NCBI GenBank assembly: GCA_026168455.1
Contig: CM047431.1
Coordinates: 6,229,603-6,293,602, forward strand
Length of the DNA stretch: 64,000 nt
Origin: Theocolax elegans
Lineage: Eukaryota; Arthropoda; Insecta; Hymenoptera; Cerocephalidae
Direction of reading: 5' to 3'
In this document: in pieces, positions 36,215 to 47,622 of the stretch
Layout of the letters: the number at the start of each line of letters is the position of its first letter
Position numbering within the stretch: position 1 is the first letter of the stretch
Notes under the pieces: generated by a model
The model's input: only the letters and a program-made list of their open reading frames with translations
Told to the model about the DNA's origin: nothing
Databases searched by the model: none
Program-made: the position numbers and the translations under genes

Positions 36215-36415
36215 ATAGACTTTACGTACTGTTTTGCGGCCGTAAAGTGCAACTTTACAAACACGTGTCCACACTTTATGGACAAGTGTACGAAAAAAAC
36301 TTTATATTAAAAATGTTAAGAACTTTACGAATACTCTCATGTAAAATATTGTTCGTGCCTCGGCCGTAAACTTTTTTGTAAAGTTTAACTATACGGCCTT
36401 GGCACGAAAACTACT
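36215..36415. repeat. Small palindromic repeat, copy 2
   Basis: Shares GACTTTACGTACTGTTTTGCGG, in pieces, with copy 1 at 32.42 kb, as well as ACTTTACGAATACTC, CCTCGGCCGTAAACTTTTT and GGCACGAAAACTACTATT. It lacks the internal GGACCTGC hairpin of copy 1. Confidence 0.6.
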
Positions 36416-37480
36416 ATTTTCGTATATTCAAATGGAAAAGATTTAGCATGAAAATATTTGCAAATTTCTGATATAGTCCCTAAATAATTTTCACTTATTG
36501 AAGCTTCATCAAAATAATCATTCACTATATTTTTTGTTTAGTGTTAATTTTTACCGTAACATCTAATTTCGCTTTTTTAAATAGGGGATTCAGTTACATT
36601 TTTTTATTTGATTAATTTTTTTGCACTTTTGAATAATGTCTCTTTTATTAAAATGGTGAATTCCTTTTTTAAGATTATTATTCCACCATTATTAATTTTT
36701 TTATTCAAATTTATAGCTGATGCATTATTTGTAATTAATTGGGTTTTATTATATCGATTTTTTTCTTTTAAAACTTCTTATTTATAATGTTGTTTTAAAT
36801 ATTCTGAACTCAGCTTTTAAATACTTTCCTAATTTGATTTAATATCTATTTCACATATTTCATTCGTATTATCATCAGCTGCCTCAAAACCCATTTTGTG
36901 AGTATTTTCAGAATTTTTTGTATTATGTTGTTTGTATTCTTCTTCACTTAATTGCTTTAAAATTTTGTTACATTATTATCTTCATGCCAGTGAAGAATCT
37001 TTTGGATTATAACTCACAAGATAGGTGTTTCAAGAAATTGTCAAAATTTGCCTCTGTTAAATTAAATTACCAACGATATTAAAATAATATAAATTTCTTT
37101 TGTTAATAATTATTAGTACTTGGAGAAGCAAAGTAATTATATTGTGTCTTGGTGTACGTGAGATACAAGACACTACTTTAAACATTAATTATTTAGACTT
37201 GTGAGCGAGCTAATTAATTAATTTAAATATGACGTGAGTGTTAGGTGTGTGATTTGTCACAAATTTGCCAACCAACAAAATTGTCTTGTTTTGTCTTTTA
37301 AGGATGAAATAACATTTCCCTAAAAGAAAATCTTTCGGATTTTGATTAGTGAAATAATCTTGTCGGCACACTGGTCGGAACACATTTACAATTTATTGTA
37401 AATGAATAGACACCAATTGTTTTTACTTATTGGGAATAATAATTATATTATTGTTGTGAGTCCAATCAAATAATTTCCAA
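36416..37480. other. AT-rich region, possible 5' end of the gypsy element
   Basis: No gene. If the Ty3/gypsy element downstream had a 5' LTR it should be here (for example around 37140-37440), but I find no duplicate of this sequence after the integrase remnant, so no LTR can be called. Confidence 0.35.
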
Positions 37481-37864
37481 TTGAAAATGGATACTTCAGA
37501 AGTATTTGAAACACTAGGAATTTCTTCTGAAATCCCGGTTGAGAGTACTTCTCCCGACGTAACACGTCGGCGGCTGCTAGTCAAAAAAATAATGGCTAGT
37601 AGCTATGAAGCCCGAATGGCCCAGCTTATGTGTGAATCATGCAAAGCTAGAGACATTTGTCGGGAAACAAAGAAATTTCCGAATGAGATAGTGTATGCAC
37701 AATTAGAACATCTAAATTTAAACGCAACTTGTGTAGAAGTAGAGTTCCGCAAACGCCTTTTGCGTCACTGGATTAGATGTGTAGGCATTAATCTGGAGAT
37801 CCCATGGTTCCCAGACTACGATGAGAATGTAAGAGAAGACCCCTCATTTCAAAAAAGGGAGTGA
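37481..37864 (+). pseudogene. Gypsy gag N-terminal part
   Basis: A 127-residue frame starts MKMDTSEVFETLG and ends FPDYDENVREDPSFQKRE. Its position ahead of the capsid segment, and its acidic and basic composition with helix-prone stretches, fit the N-terminal part of a gypsy gag protein. It has no diagnostic motif of its own, so the call rests on context. Translation then breaks up through 37865-38580. Confidence 0.5.
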
Positions 37865-38887
37865 AGCCCATCAGATGTCAAATCGCGAAAGGGTTGCTAT
37901 TGACAGAGCACCCATTTTTGAAGAAGATGCAACTTAGTCACCAAGTGGTCTGTCCAGAAACCTGCCAACGAGTACTGCACAAAGCCCAGGGTTAGCATCA
38001 ACAGGTGCTATACCCAAACGGTTTGGTGGAGTACCGGCAGTGAATACGACTACTACAGCAATTCCTCATGTCCCTGTTTCTATGACTGTAACTTCATGCA
38101 CAACCACTATGTCGACTGTTATGATCGTGACGATTGCTCACTTGAGAGATTTTTATGCACGCCTCACATTACCTCCCCATTGGAGATCAGAGAAACAGCG
38201 GACATCTTGGCACTGGAGAGAGTGAAATGCAACAGGCAATCCGGGACCAACGTAATCCAACCTCAATTTGTTGCTGATAGGAATGAATATGACCTTTCTA
38301 ATGACGTCAGCATTCAATCTCACGAAAAACCGATGATTGAATCAAGATGTCAACACATATCTTCCAAGACTTGCGAAGGGCAAGATATAAGAGAGAGGCG
38401 TGAGTACACGATTTCGAACAGAAAACCACGACAAAACCGTTCAGTGAGTAAATCCTCTAGCAACGATGAACGTCGTGGGAGCTGTAAGGAGAGATGTACT
38501 CATATACATCAGTTCAACCGTAGACTCAACGACCAAGCTCAACCGGAGGCTCCGATACAAAGTCGTACAGAGATGTCGGACTGACGTAGAGAAACGCCTC
38601 GAGAGAAGCGTGCGTTGGCTACATGCTATCAATGTACACAGACGGATTCGTCCGATGGGTATCAGACTGATCGCGAAGCTACACAGAGGACAACCGAATC
38701 TCGAACGGCGGCAGAAAATCGACAAGAGAATAGGAATTCCCCTACCAGTGGACGTAGGAACTCCCGGACGAATAATGGAAATGACCGTTGAGAGAGAGAC
38801 TCCTACGAGCCCAAGCCAAGGTATCGTGAAGACGATAACGAAACGCACGACCGGACAGGGTGCGCACGAGAACTGCGTATCCGGAAC

Positions 38888-39960
38888 ATGTCCTTTAATG
38901 GTGAGACCCAAAAGGACGCGCAAAAATTCCTAAACCGTTTGCACGACTTCAGAAATGACAACGAGTTCTCAGATCGCAGGATGTTCAGTGCCCTGCCCAA
39001 TGTGTTCCCAAAATCAGCTCTGTTCTGGTATACAACAGTTCAGTCATGTCTTCGAGATTGGCGTGATTTTGAAATCGAAATGATTTACTACTGGAGCTTC
39101 GGTCAAGAACACAAAATGAGGGAGAAAAGACTGCGATGTTTTTAAACTGATTCAGAGCGATCATGAACAAATTCAAATGCCCTCCCTCAATAGAGCAACA
39201 AGTGAAGATGGTTTACTCGCAGGTAAGGTTAGATTACCGTAGGTACATACCAGTACGAAAATTCAGGAATTATTCTGATTTGAGAAGCTACGATAAAGGG
39301 TACGAGCAACACTTAATATGGGACATGAAATTCTCTAGTTCCAACGTTATGGGCGAAAAGCTCGTATCTGAAGCTTTTCCGAAACAGAGTGATGGACCAC
39401 GAGTTTCGGGTAAACTGACAACTGTTACTGGAAAGAGTAAGGGTGAATGATCTCATTTGGATAAACAGTCGTCTAAGAAAACTATTAAGAAGAAGAGCAA
39501 GAAAAGTGCGACAAGCTCGCTAAACTCTTCTTCAAGCGAATACGAAGCAGCCGCTGTGTACGGTACTTCAAACGTCGCTAATAGTCTTCAGAAATAGTAC
39601 GGAAACCGAATAATGGAGTGAGTGCCGGAATTAGAAATCCGTACTGTACGTGCCTGTTGCTCAACAGTCACCTGGGCAACAAAAGCGAAGCTCGAACAAG
39701 AGAGATAGACGTTTCTTAACAAATTCTCAACCGCCCCCGCAAAATGCTTTTGTCTCGCAACCTGCACAAAACCTGGTGAGCCATGTGCAAACAAAGGCGA
39801 CGGCGGTAAATACCACGAATCAAAACACCAACTTTGTCCGTGTATGTTTCACATGCCAAAAAGTCAAACATAGGTCGTTAGATTGCCTGAGTCGAACCGC
39901 TACCCTTGCGGAAACATTGAGCACTCGGCTGAGCAGTGCTCTACTGAATTGGTAGTAAAG
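38888..39960 (+). pseudogene. Gypsy gag capsid and CCHC region
   Basis: The frame at 38888-39145 reads SFNGETQKDAQKFLNRL, then ALPNVFPKSALFWY and DWRDFEIEM, matching the retrotransposon gag capsid pattern (a F-x-G start, aromatic WY, W..F spacing). A shifted continuation at 39163-39450 follows. At about 39844-39888 a CX2CX4HX4C knuckle, CFTCQKVKHRSLDC, is preserved, except that lysine replaces the usual glycine before the histidine. Confidence 0.7.
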
Positions 39961-40695
39961 GAGTGACAGCTGTGTAGAGCCAGTGGCATTACACTCCAAA
40001 CTGTGTCAGGTTTCTCCAAAACATGGGGAAAATGAACGCAGGGCACCCGAGCTGCCCTGAGCGCCCTGCACTCCAGTAAGTAAACCGCATGGTTTACAAG
40101 GGTATGAGTTTAAGGTTGGAAAACTCTCTAAACACTTTAAGAAGTCTAGCAAATCAATTGCTGACTTCTCTGAAGTCTTTGACGGAGATTAAATTTCCAT
40201 TTAGACCTAGGTTGGTATTGAAAGTAAGTGAGTGTAAGAATCCTAAACGTTTTGGGGATTCGACAGATGAAAAAGTTCTTTGTACACAACCTGTCAATCA
40301 CATCCAGCTTTGCAAAGTAAAACAGAACAAGGAGCATTATTAAACCAACAAAAGCGTGAGGCTAACTATTGGGCTAAGGAACTCCAAAGGCAAATATACT
40401 CTGATATCAGAGGCATAATTGGTGAGGAGAGTGTAAAGAGATTCTTATCTCAGCCGCTTAGCACCATCGGAGTGAACGACTTTAGTCGTTGCTCATCGTT
40501 ACCTCGTTGTGACACACCTAGTAAAGAGGACAAGGAGCCCTTGGTGAAGAAGGTAGTTGTCGATGGTGTGCCAAGCATGAACCGCACAATTCGTGACCGA
40601 GGAGTACAGTTCAGGGGGGGAGCAGGTGTCGTACCAAATACGTCCTATATGACGCATACAGCATCAGTTCCTAACGATGATAGTCAAACTATCAG

Positions 40696-40959
40696 ATGAT
40701 TGCTGGCATCCAATCGGAAAACCGACTATTTTTGTTGGTACAAGTCGGTGGAAAGGACTTTAAAGTACTTTTCGATCCTGGCGCCATGGTCTCTCTTGTA
40801 CGATCAGGTATTGTCGAACAGTACGTTAAGTTTAAATGCAGACCTGTCAAGGTTATCGTGAAAGGTGTGGCTGGACCAGCAGTTAAAGTCCTTGGACAAC
40901 ATTGGAATATGGAAGTCAAACTAGGCAAAGCTTGCTGGCGTATTGACGAGAGTGATTGA
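40696..40959 (+). pseudogene. Gypsy aspartic protease domain
   Basis: An 87-residue frame contains LFLLVQVGGKDFKVLFDPGAMVSLV in overlapping short pieces: the catalytic aspartate sits in FDPGAMVSLV, where D-P-G-A replaces the usual D-S/T-G-A. Hydrophobic strands on both sides and the later HWNMEVKLG pattern fit a retropepsin. The start shown is just the first ATG of the fragment. Confidence 0.65.
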
Positions 40960-41029
40960 AGACACTTCGTCAGAGATACTGCTCATGATATTGATTCGAG
41001 GATTTCCGCTGAATCTACTGGTATAGTTG

Positions 41030-42640
41030 AGATGCAAGACAACCAGCGGGAACAAGTCAAAGAGTTAGTTGAAAGCCGACTCTTGCCCTCGGGGTATGTC
41101 CTCGACTTTACAACGTTAATGGAGCACCACGTAGATGTTGAACCTGGTGCAAGACCGTTCCGTCATAAGCCAAGACGTATGTCTCCCAAGGTCCTCGAAT
41201 GTGCCAAGTGAGGTCAAAAAGATGTTTGACAAGGGCATTATTAAACCGACTGCGAGTGATTGGTCAGCTGCTCCGGTCATCATCCGCAAGGACGAAGGAA
41301 GCTATCGCTTCTGTATCGATTTTCGAGACTTTAATACAGTCACAAAACGTGGTTCTTATCCAATTCCTAATTAGGATATCATATTGGATAAACTGCATAA
41401 TGCTAGGTATATATCGAAAATCGTTCTTAAAAAAGCATACTTCCAAAATGTATAACCTTTGCACGGTTTATAGATGCAATTTTCGGGCCTGAGGTGGAAC
41501 ATCATGTGTTTGGTTAAGGCTCCCCTTACCAAGTTGCTGCGTAAAGACCAGGCTTGGACTTGGGGCGAGAAGTAAGGCGTTTCGTCAACTTACAAGGAGA
41601 GTACTTGATCTCCGGGAAACGAATCTTATCCTAACTTTGGTATGTCTTTTATAATATAAAAATATGAAGAAAGCCAAGTTATCTTTTGCCAATGGCCACT
41701 TTTACGGGAGGTGTTTGATATCTAATAATAATATTAGTAACTATTTCCAATTTCATCGCTTGTAACTCAAAAACAAATAAAGATAGGCACTCAAACCAAA
41801 AACCAGAAAAAAGTTGAGTTCAAGTTGACATGATTTAAAGAAAAAGAAGCTCAAATTGCTTAATTTGGAGCAAAGTTATGAAGAAAATAAGAAATTAAAG
41901 ATTATTAGGCCAAAAGAAACAATAAATTTTTGATATTAAATTTTGAATAAAATTCCTTCGATTTCTTATTTTCTTCAGAACTTTGCTCCAAATTAAGCAA
42001 TTTATTGTTAAACCATATCTACTTTAACTCAACTTTCTTCTGGTTTTTGGTTTAAGTGCCTATCTCTATTTGTTTCCGAGTTGTAAGCGATTAAATTGGA
42101 AGTAATTGTTGCTGATATTATTATTAAATGTCGAATAACTCCCGTAAAAGTGGCCATTGGCAATAAGATAACTTGGCTTTTTTCACATTTTTATAGTATA
42201 AAATACATACCAAAGTTGGGATAAGATCCGTTTCCAGGAGGTCAAGTACTCCCCTTGTTAGAATTGCGTTAGCTGAGGTGCCTATAGTAGCCCGTCCAGA
42301 CTCTTCTAAGCCATTTACCGTCCAAAATGATGCAAGTGACTTAGCAGTGGGTGTGGTGGTGACCTAACTAGACGATGAGGGTTTCGAGCATCCGATTGTC
42401 TAAGTCAGCCGATTATTAAATTGTGCCGAACGTAATTACATGACAACGGAAAAAAGAATGCTTGGACATCATTTGGTTATTAAGAAATTGAGACCGTATA
42501 TTAAATCAGACCATATATTAATAAAAAATTAAAGCCTATCGATTTACAGCTGTGGCCGATCATAACGCTCTTTTATGGCTCAAAAATCTCAAGGAGCCGT
42601 CGGGTAGGCTGGCACGATGGATACTTTAAATGTAGCAATG
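41030..42640 (+). pseudogene. Gypsy reverse transcriptase and RNase H remnants
   Basis: Before the foldback insertion: GARPFRHKPRRMSP, MFDKGIIKPTASDWSAAPV, RFCIDFRDFNTVTKRGSYPIP and ISKIVLKKAYFQ, all typical of the fingers and palm of a gypsy RT; the YxDD box is lost. LTKLLRKDQAWTWGEK then leads up to the insertion. After it: RQLRIALAEVPIVARPD (rejoined across the insertion), FTVQNDASDLAVGVVV, CAERNYMTTEKRML and [23 protein letters not shown], the connection and RNase H parts. Multiple stops and shifts are present. Confidence 0.75.
41593..42257. mobile_element. Foldback element with TTA target duplication, in gypsy RT
   Basis: A 665-bp palindrome. The ends read CAAGGAGAGTACTTGATCTCC and, on the other strand, CAAGGGGAGTACTTGACCTCC; arms of ~320 bp meet in a short AT-rich centre. 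TTA lies on both sides (41590-41592, 42258-42260). Removing the element and one TTA rejoins the gypsy reading frame (RQL then RIALAEVP), so the boundaries are well supported. A 3-bp TTA duplication is the PIF/Harbinger signature, and a PIF/Harbinger-type transposase gene lies 2.3 kb downstream. A second, degraded copy is at 43518-44012. Confidence 0.85.
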
Positions 42641-42769
42641 GGACTTTGAAATAATGCATAAGCAAGGAGCTTTGCACTACGTCCTTTCTCGTGACGTCAA
42701 CCCAGAACCCGACACAGAAAAGATTGCCTCGTTTGAAGTAATTACAGATCTATTGTACATGTTTTACAA

Positions 42770-43010
42770 GCAATAAATTTCTGGACTCTGTAACAGAACA
42801 AGAAGAAGGCTGGCGTCTCGTGCTACCATTAGAGGAGAGAAACCGAGTTTTAGTAGATTCTCAATTTCACCCATCTATGGGTCACATAAGAATTGAAAAA
42901 ACTTACAAACGCATTGCAAGAGATTACTATTGGCCAGACATCTACAACGATACCCGCCAATTTGTCTGACGGTGTCTGATATATCAGAACTATACGACGT
43001 CTCTACGGTA
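42770..43010 (+). pseudogene. Gypsy integrase zinc-binding remnant
   Basis: The frame near 42800-42970 reads GWRLVLPLEERNRVLVDSQ, then HPSMGHIRIEKTYKRIARDYYWPDIYNDTRQFV, stop, RCLIYQ (given here in parts). The H...H of the HHCC zinc finger is present. The final CxxC is damaged: one Cys remains and the other position is Tyr, and a stop precedes it. The catalytic core of integrase is absent; sequence changes to the LTR-like block at 43019. Confidence 0.7.
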
Positions 43011-43018
43011 AGGGGCTT

Positions 43019-43512
43019 TGTGACGGGAATCGTCACGCAATCTATTCACGACGAATAGTGTATTTAAATTCACTAATTGTAAGCCATCGGAGCTTTTGGT
43101 ATGCCAAGGCCAACCGAAGATACTTGTTTATTTCATTAGAGAGCGAGAGAGTGTATGTGTCTTTACCCACTCTCATTCCTTTTTCAGAAAATTAAGCGAT
43201 CGCCGATCGAGACGAATCAGCAAATTTATCCGAAAGTACTACTCGCTGAGCCGAGAGTACGAATCTCTGCCAAATCTACCTACGAGACCCTGTGCACTGT
43301 TTATCTGAAGCGGGGTCAAGTAAGCGGATTCGGGAGTACACCGGTGGTACTTGTGTGTGAACGGGTATATCTTGTGTTGAGTGTTGTGAATAAGGACAGG
43401 GTCGTGCGCGAGTATAGGTGTGCGTCCCGGTAAATCGAGCTTTTAATATCGCCATTGTCCCCCCAGTATATGAGCGTGTGAGTACCCGGGAGTATGTTCG
43501 CGTACGCCGACA
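43019..43512 (+). repeat. LTR-like block
   Basis: It begins TGTGACGGGAATCGTCAC (an internal inverted repeat GTGACGG/CCGTCAC-like start) and ends around GTACGCCGACA, so it has TG...CA ends. Its composition differs from both flanks. It abuts the integrase remnant on the left and the foldback remnant on the right and may have truncated both. No second copy occurs in the window, so it is at most a candidate solo LTR. Confidence 0.4.
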
Positions 43513-43517
43513 ATATT

Positions 43518-44012
43518 TAATAATATTTTCAATGAAAATTACTTCTACTTTGAGCGTTTTTAACTCGAAAACGAGTTGAATTCAAGTTGACATGATTTAA
43601 AGAAAAAAAAGCTTAAATTACTTAATTTGGAGCAAAGTTATGAAGAAAATAAGAAATTAAAGAATTTTAGGCCAAAAGAAAAAATAAATTTTTTGTATTT
43701 AATTTTAGTTAAAATTTCTTTAAATTCTTATTTTCTTTATAACTTTGTTTCAAATTAAGCATTTTATGCTTCTTTTTTTCAAACCATATCCACTTGAACT
43801 TAACTATCTTTTAGTTTTTGGTTTGAGTTCCTACCTATATTCGTTTTCAAGTTGAAAGCGATCAAATTGGAAGTAATTCTCATTGAAAATATTGTTAGAT
43901 GTCGAATAACTTTCGTAAAAGTCGCCATAAGCAAGTAACAACTTCTTCATATTCTTATACTACAAAAGTCATGCCAAGGTTAGGATAAGATCTGTTTCTC
44001 GAAGGTCAAGTC
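43518..44012. mobile_element. Foldback element, second degraded copy
   Basis: Homologous to 41593-42257: shared stretches include TTGACATGATTTAAAG, AATTTGGAGCAAAGTTATGA and GATAAGATCTGTTTC. The right arm is complete to GAAGGTCAAGTCC, but the left arm starts only at AATATTTTCAATG and lacks its outer ~150 bp. The divergence between its arms is greater than in the first copy, so it is older. Confidence 0.7.
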
Positions 44013-44555
44013 CAGCTCCACCGAACCTCGTCCTTTTTTTTACCACACTCGGTTGTAACTTTTTACGCACTTGTTACGATATATACTATTTAGCATGTCG
44101 GAACCTTTTGTAATCTATTATTGATCATCTCAACAATCATTTTTTTAATTTTTCGAAATCAGTCTACTTTTGGATATTTTTAAAAATTGTATCTCAAAAA
44201 GTTTTTCCTACTTTCAACTTTTTGACGGCATTCTCTTATTTTTTCATTCCTAATAAAAAGTTTGTGGCTAATAACTTCAAATACTCATTAAGTGAAAATA
44301 ACAGCTTATATTTGATGCTAAATCGACATGTAAAGGAAAGTGTTAGAGAACCTTGAATATGTATAACATATATATGAATATGAATATGTATATGTTGGTC
44401 ATCGCATTTATAAACAAAATCATATAAGACAACCAGCAGTACTGGAGAAAGATTGTGTATTACATTAAAGTAAATGATATATATTTTATTGCTTAAATAA
44501 GAAATTATTATGAATCAAACAATATTTAATCTTTATTTTTGTAATTATTTATCAG
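44013..44555. other. AT-rich DNA upstream of the Harbinger transposase
   Basis: The N-terminal exons of the transposase should lie here, but nothing resembling them is readable. A polypyrimidine tract ending TTTATCAG at 44555 gives an acceptor site for the first visible exon. Confidence 0.4.
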
Positions 44556-45689
44556 GTATTTAGCATCTGGAGACATGATTAGTTCTATACAATATCAGTA
44601 TTTTCGAGGCTTGGCTACTGTAAGTAATATTATACTGGAAACCTGTGTTGCTATATGGGATTGTCTTCATAATCATGTTTTACCACCACAATTGAAATCG
44701 GAAGATTGGTTGACAATTGCAAAGGATTTCGAAGAATTATGGAATTTGAACCACTGCATTGGAGCAATTGACGGAAAACACATTGTAATACAGGTATACA
44801 ATTAAGTGGCAAATAATATTGGTAAACATCGTTAAAGTTTTAAAAAGCATTTGCTTACATTTTTCTGCTATTTTGTCAATATTTTCTCAATTCTTATTTT
44901 ATAACTATTACTATTATGTATACATATATAACATTTTATAAATTCATTATTCAGCACGCTACTTTATAATGTCCATTAACATAAGAATGTTTTACAGTGT
45001 CCGAACAATGCAGGCTCATCATTTTTCAATTATAAGGGCTCCCTTAGCACCGTTCTCTTTGCGGTCTGTGATGCTAATTACCTTTTCACATTTGTTGATA
45101 TTGGCGCATTTGGAAGAGGAAGTGATAGCACGGTATTTAAAAATTCCACATTTGGACAAAAATTTATTTTAAATAAAATGAATTTACCAGACCCAACACC
45201 AATAACAGTGGAAGGTCCAGATTTGCCATATTGTTTACTGGGGTACAAAGAATTCCCTTTAACACATTTTTTATTAAGACCTTATCCAGGGAGAAGTTTA
45301 ACTTCAGAAATAGAAATATACAACTATCGCCTCAGCCGTGCTAGACGGGTTATAGAAATAATACATTTGGCATATTAGGAAGCCAATGGAGAATTTTCCG
45401 GAAACCAATAATCAGTTCGGTAAAGACAGCAGAAAAAGGTGTTCAAACAGCTGTTTGTTTACATAATTGGATTACAAGACAAGATATTGGTTATGATAAT
45501 TATGTGACTCCTCAAATGATTAATAGATGGTACAATGATTCCTGGAAAATAGCATGATTTAACACAGCAGTGGTCGTTCCAGAATATAACAAAATTAGGA
45601 ACAAATACAAGTAGTCACACTGCTATTTCTATTAGAGACGAATTTTGCGCTTACTTTAACAGAGAAGGTGCTGTTCCTTAGCAGTACGA
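44556..45689 (+). pseudogene. PIF/Harbinger-type transposase, partial, with intron
   Basis: Exon 44556-44793 encodes YLASGDMISSIQYQYFRGLATVS, ILETCVAIWD and CIGAIDGKHIVIQ; intron 44794-44997 (GT...AG, 204 bp); exon from 44998 encodes CPNNAGSSFFNYKGSLSTVL, VCDANYLFTFVDIGAFGRGSD and LSRARRVIE. This is the DDE domain of PIF/Harbinger transposases, with catalytic aspartates in AIDGKH and VDIGAFG. A one-base deletion near 45366 shifts the frame (GILGSQWRIFRKPI and TAVCLHNW follow in the new frame). A TGA stop lies at 45555, and Trp of the usual GAVPWQ end is a TAG. The N-terminal ~90 residues expected for the family are missing. It faces its probable partner gene at 46063-47622. Confidence 0.85.
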
Positions 45690-46062
45690 AAACTGCAACT
45701 AAATTATAACATTAATATTTATTATATATTTTATAAATATTATTTTAACAACTGTACAAATTGTTTTTTAAATAAATGCAACTACAACTGTAATTTTTAT
45801 TATTTTATTTAACTATACTCATAAACTTGAATACATCATTAGTAACATACAAAATTTAGGTTACAAATAAAAAAACAATTAAAAGTAAATAAATTTTTGT
45901 CTTTACCTGCACTGTAATAAAATCTGCACTTAAATATATTTTAACTTTAAATTAGAATTTAACAGGCACATAAATATATGTCTATTATTTGTATAAATAT
46001 TCACTTATTTTAATTGTATACTACTTATTAATAAACAAGAATTGATAATTATGAAATTTAAA

Positions 46063-47622
46063 TTATAAATTTTTACATTTTGTCATATCTTCCAAAGAAT
46101 ACTGAAGCATATCTTGAAAAGCATCGGATATATATTCTTCTGATATTTTCTGTAATCGGCAGCCTATCAACTTCATACACGAGTCTACTTCAGTGTATGT
46201 AGGTGGTGGTGGTAAAACAATTTGCTTCGATGACTCACTTATTAAAGCTTCAGCTATTTTTCCAATGCAGTTGAATCATTGTCAGGTGCAATTGCTTGTT
46301 TCCTTCTTTTTTTATTAGAAGTATCAGGTTCAACTTCAAGGCACTCATTGGACGAATCTATCTCCCCTGTACTTCTCCAGTAGATTCCATATTCAAATTA
46401 GAAGTAGTCCTGAAAAGAATATTATTTTATAAGTCAATAAGATGTATTAAAAGTAAGAAATAAATGCTACGATTAATTATACTGACTTATTTGTGATACT
46501 GACAGTAAATATTTTAATAAATTATACATACTGTTTTGGATTTACTTGATTCCTCATAAATTCCATTGTCTGATAATGAGGCTATTTAGAAGTATTGGAT
46601 GTTTTACGTGCAAAGGTATCTACGAGCGATTTAAATTTCTTTTTGGCTCCATCAGCAGTAAAGCAGCCTGATATTATATTTTAAAATATAATAATTATAT
46701 GCTAATTGCAGCCGTTTATATGTAGGATGAATAATTAAACAATAAGTTAGAACTAGTATTAAATATTTATATAAACATGAAAAACTTATTACCTTTTATA
46801 GCACTTGATACTTCTATCCATAATTCTTGTTTTAATACTTTTCCTCGCTGGGCTAATGGGATTGTTATATCCCATAGAGATGGACGATTCATTACCTCCA
46901 TAATTAACTGCTCCTCTTGGTCCAATTTAATCTGTACAGCATTTAAAAGCTTTTTACTGCTTCTATTCAAGGTTGATAGGCTAATACTGGATTGATTATT
47001 ATTTGCAGAATTCTCTTCATCGCTTATGAATTTTTGTACTTTATCATACTGCTCGCTTGTCGAAAAGCAAATTCCTTCTCTATTTTCTGTAAAATATCAA
47101 TACAAATTAGTATAAGCTGCAAAATTCTTAAATCAAATGCATCTATTTACCACTAACTCCCCATAACAGGTTTGAATCGAAATCAATAAAAAATTGTCTA
47201 AAAAACTTCAGGCAGTAGTGTTCTGAAGCATAATTTTCAAGGCATCTAACAGAGCAATAACTACTTTTTTTTCTTTTTATTATTTAAACGTCGCTCTTTT
47301 TATGCTCATAAACCGATGCTAATCAGCGACGAAGGTCATACGATGTCTTGGTGAAGAAAGCACTTGTTAAAATACATTCGCCAGTGGTGCTTGTATCAAT
47401 CGGCCGGGGCAATAACCACATGAAACAGTATTCTGAAATATACAAAAATTATTGTTGAATAGAATAACAGAATTTTTTTAAATAAATAGATCTATTTTTG
47501 GTTTATAAATAATTATTGGTGAATCATAACCTACAAGATTTATAACAAAGTAAGCGTTACATACATTTATCGATAATAAAATACATATTTACCTCAGAAT
47601 CTTCCATTTCTATCGTAGACAT
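46063..47622 (-). pseudogene. MADF-domain accessory protein of the PIF/Harbinger element
   Basis: PIF/Harbinger elements carry a second gene for a Myb/MADF-type DNA-binding protein that helps the transposase enter the nucleus and bind DNA. Five exons can be read on the minus strand: 47622-47593 (MSTIEMEDSE), 47432-47151 (interrupted by a SINE; CGYCSVRCLENY), 47086-46793, 46667-46532 and 46409-46063, all with GT/AG junctions and matching phases. The MADF domain spans exons 3-4 (EEQLIMEVMNRPSLWD, QELWIEVSSAIKG, AKKKFKSLVDTF). The tail has KKRRK, a possible nuclear signal, and a PPPPTYTE stretch. Damage: the SINE, an in-frame TAG in exon 4 (after NTSK) and a frameshift and stop in exon 5. Confidence 0.7.
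47265..47408 (-). mobile_element. SINE copy 3, inserted in a MADF-gene exon
   Basis: It matches the SINE of 26.47 kb over its body and A-rich tail, but lacks the tRNA-like head beyond CGGCCGGGG, as expected of 5' truncation. An 11-bp target duplication flanks it: GCAATAACTAC (47254-47264) and GCAATAACCAC (47409-47419). Removing the SINE and one duplicate restores an open exon 2. Confidence 0.85.

Larger units (their letters stand above)
37481..43010 (+). mobile_element. Decayed Ty3/gypsy-type LTR retrotransposon
   Basis: Fragments follow in the gypsy order: gag, CCHC knuckle, aspartic protease, reverse transcriptase, RNase H, integrase zinc domain. All are on the plus strand but spread over all three frames with stops. 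A 665-bp foldback element interrupts the RT region. No env-like frame is seen. No matching LTR pair was found; the block at 43019-43512 could be a downstream LTR, but no upstream partner exists in the window. Confidence 0.8.

Noticed and set aside
38441..38933. Long overlapping frames (155-162 residues) on both strands
   Set aside because: They lie within the gypsy gag region but show no gag motif; at most they are decayed gag, and the minus-strand one is a shadow.
42785..43010. Viral or env-bearing endogenous retrovirus
   Set aside because: Only gag-pol type domains are present, no env-like frame follows the integrase remnant, and the element is heavily decayed.
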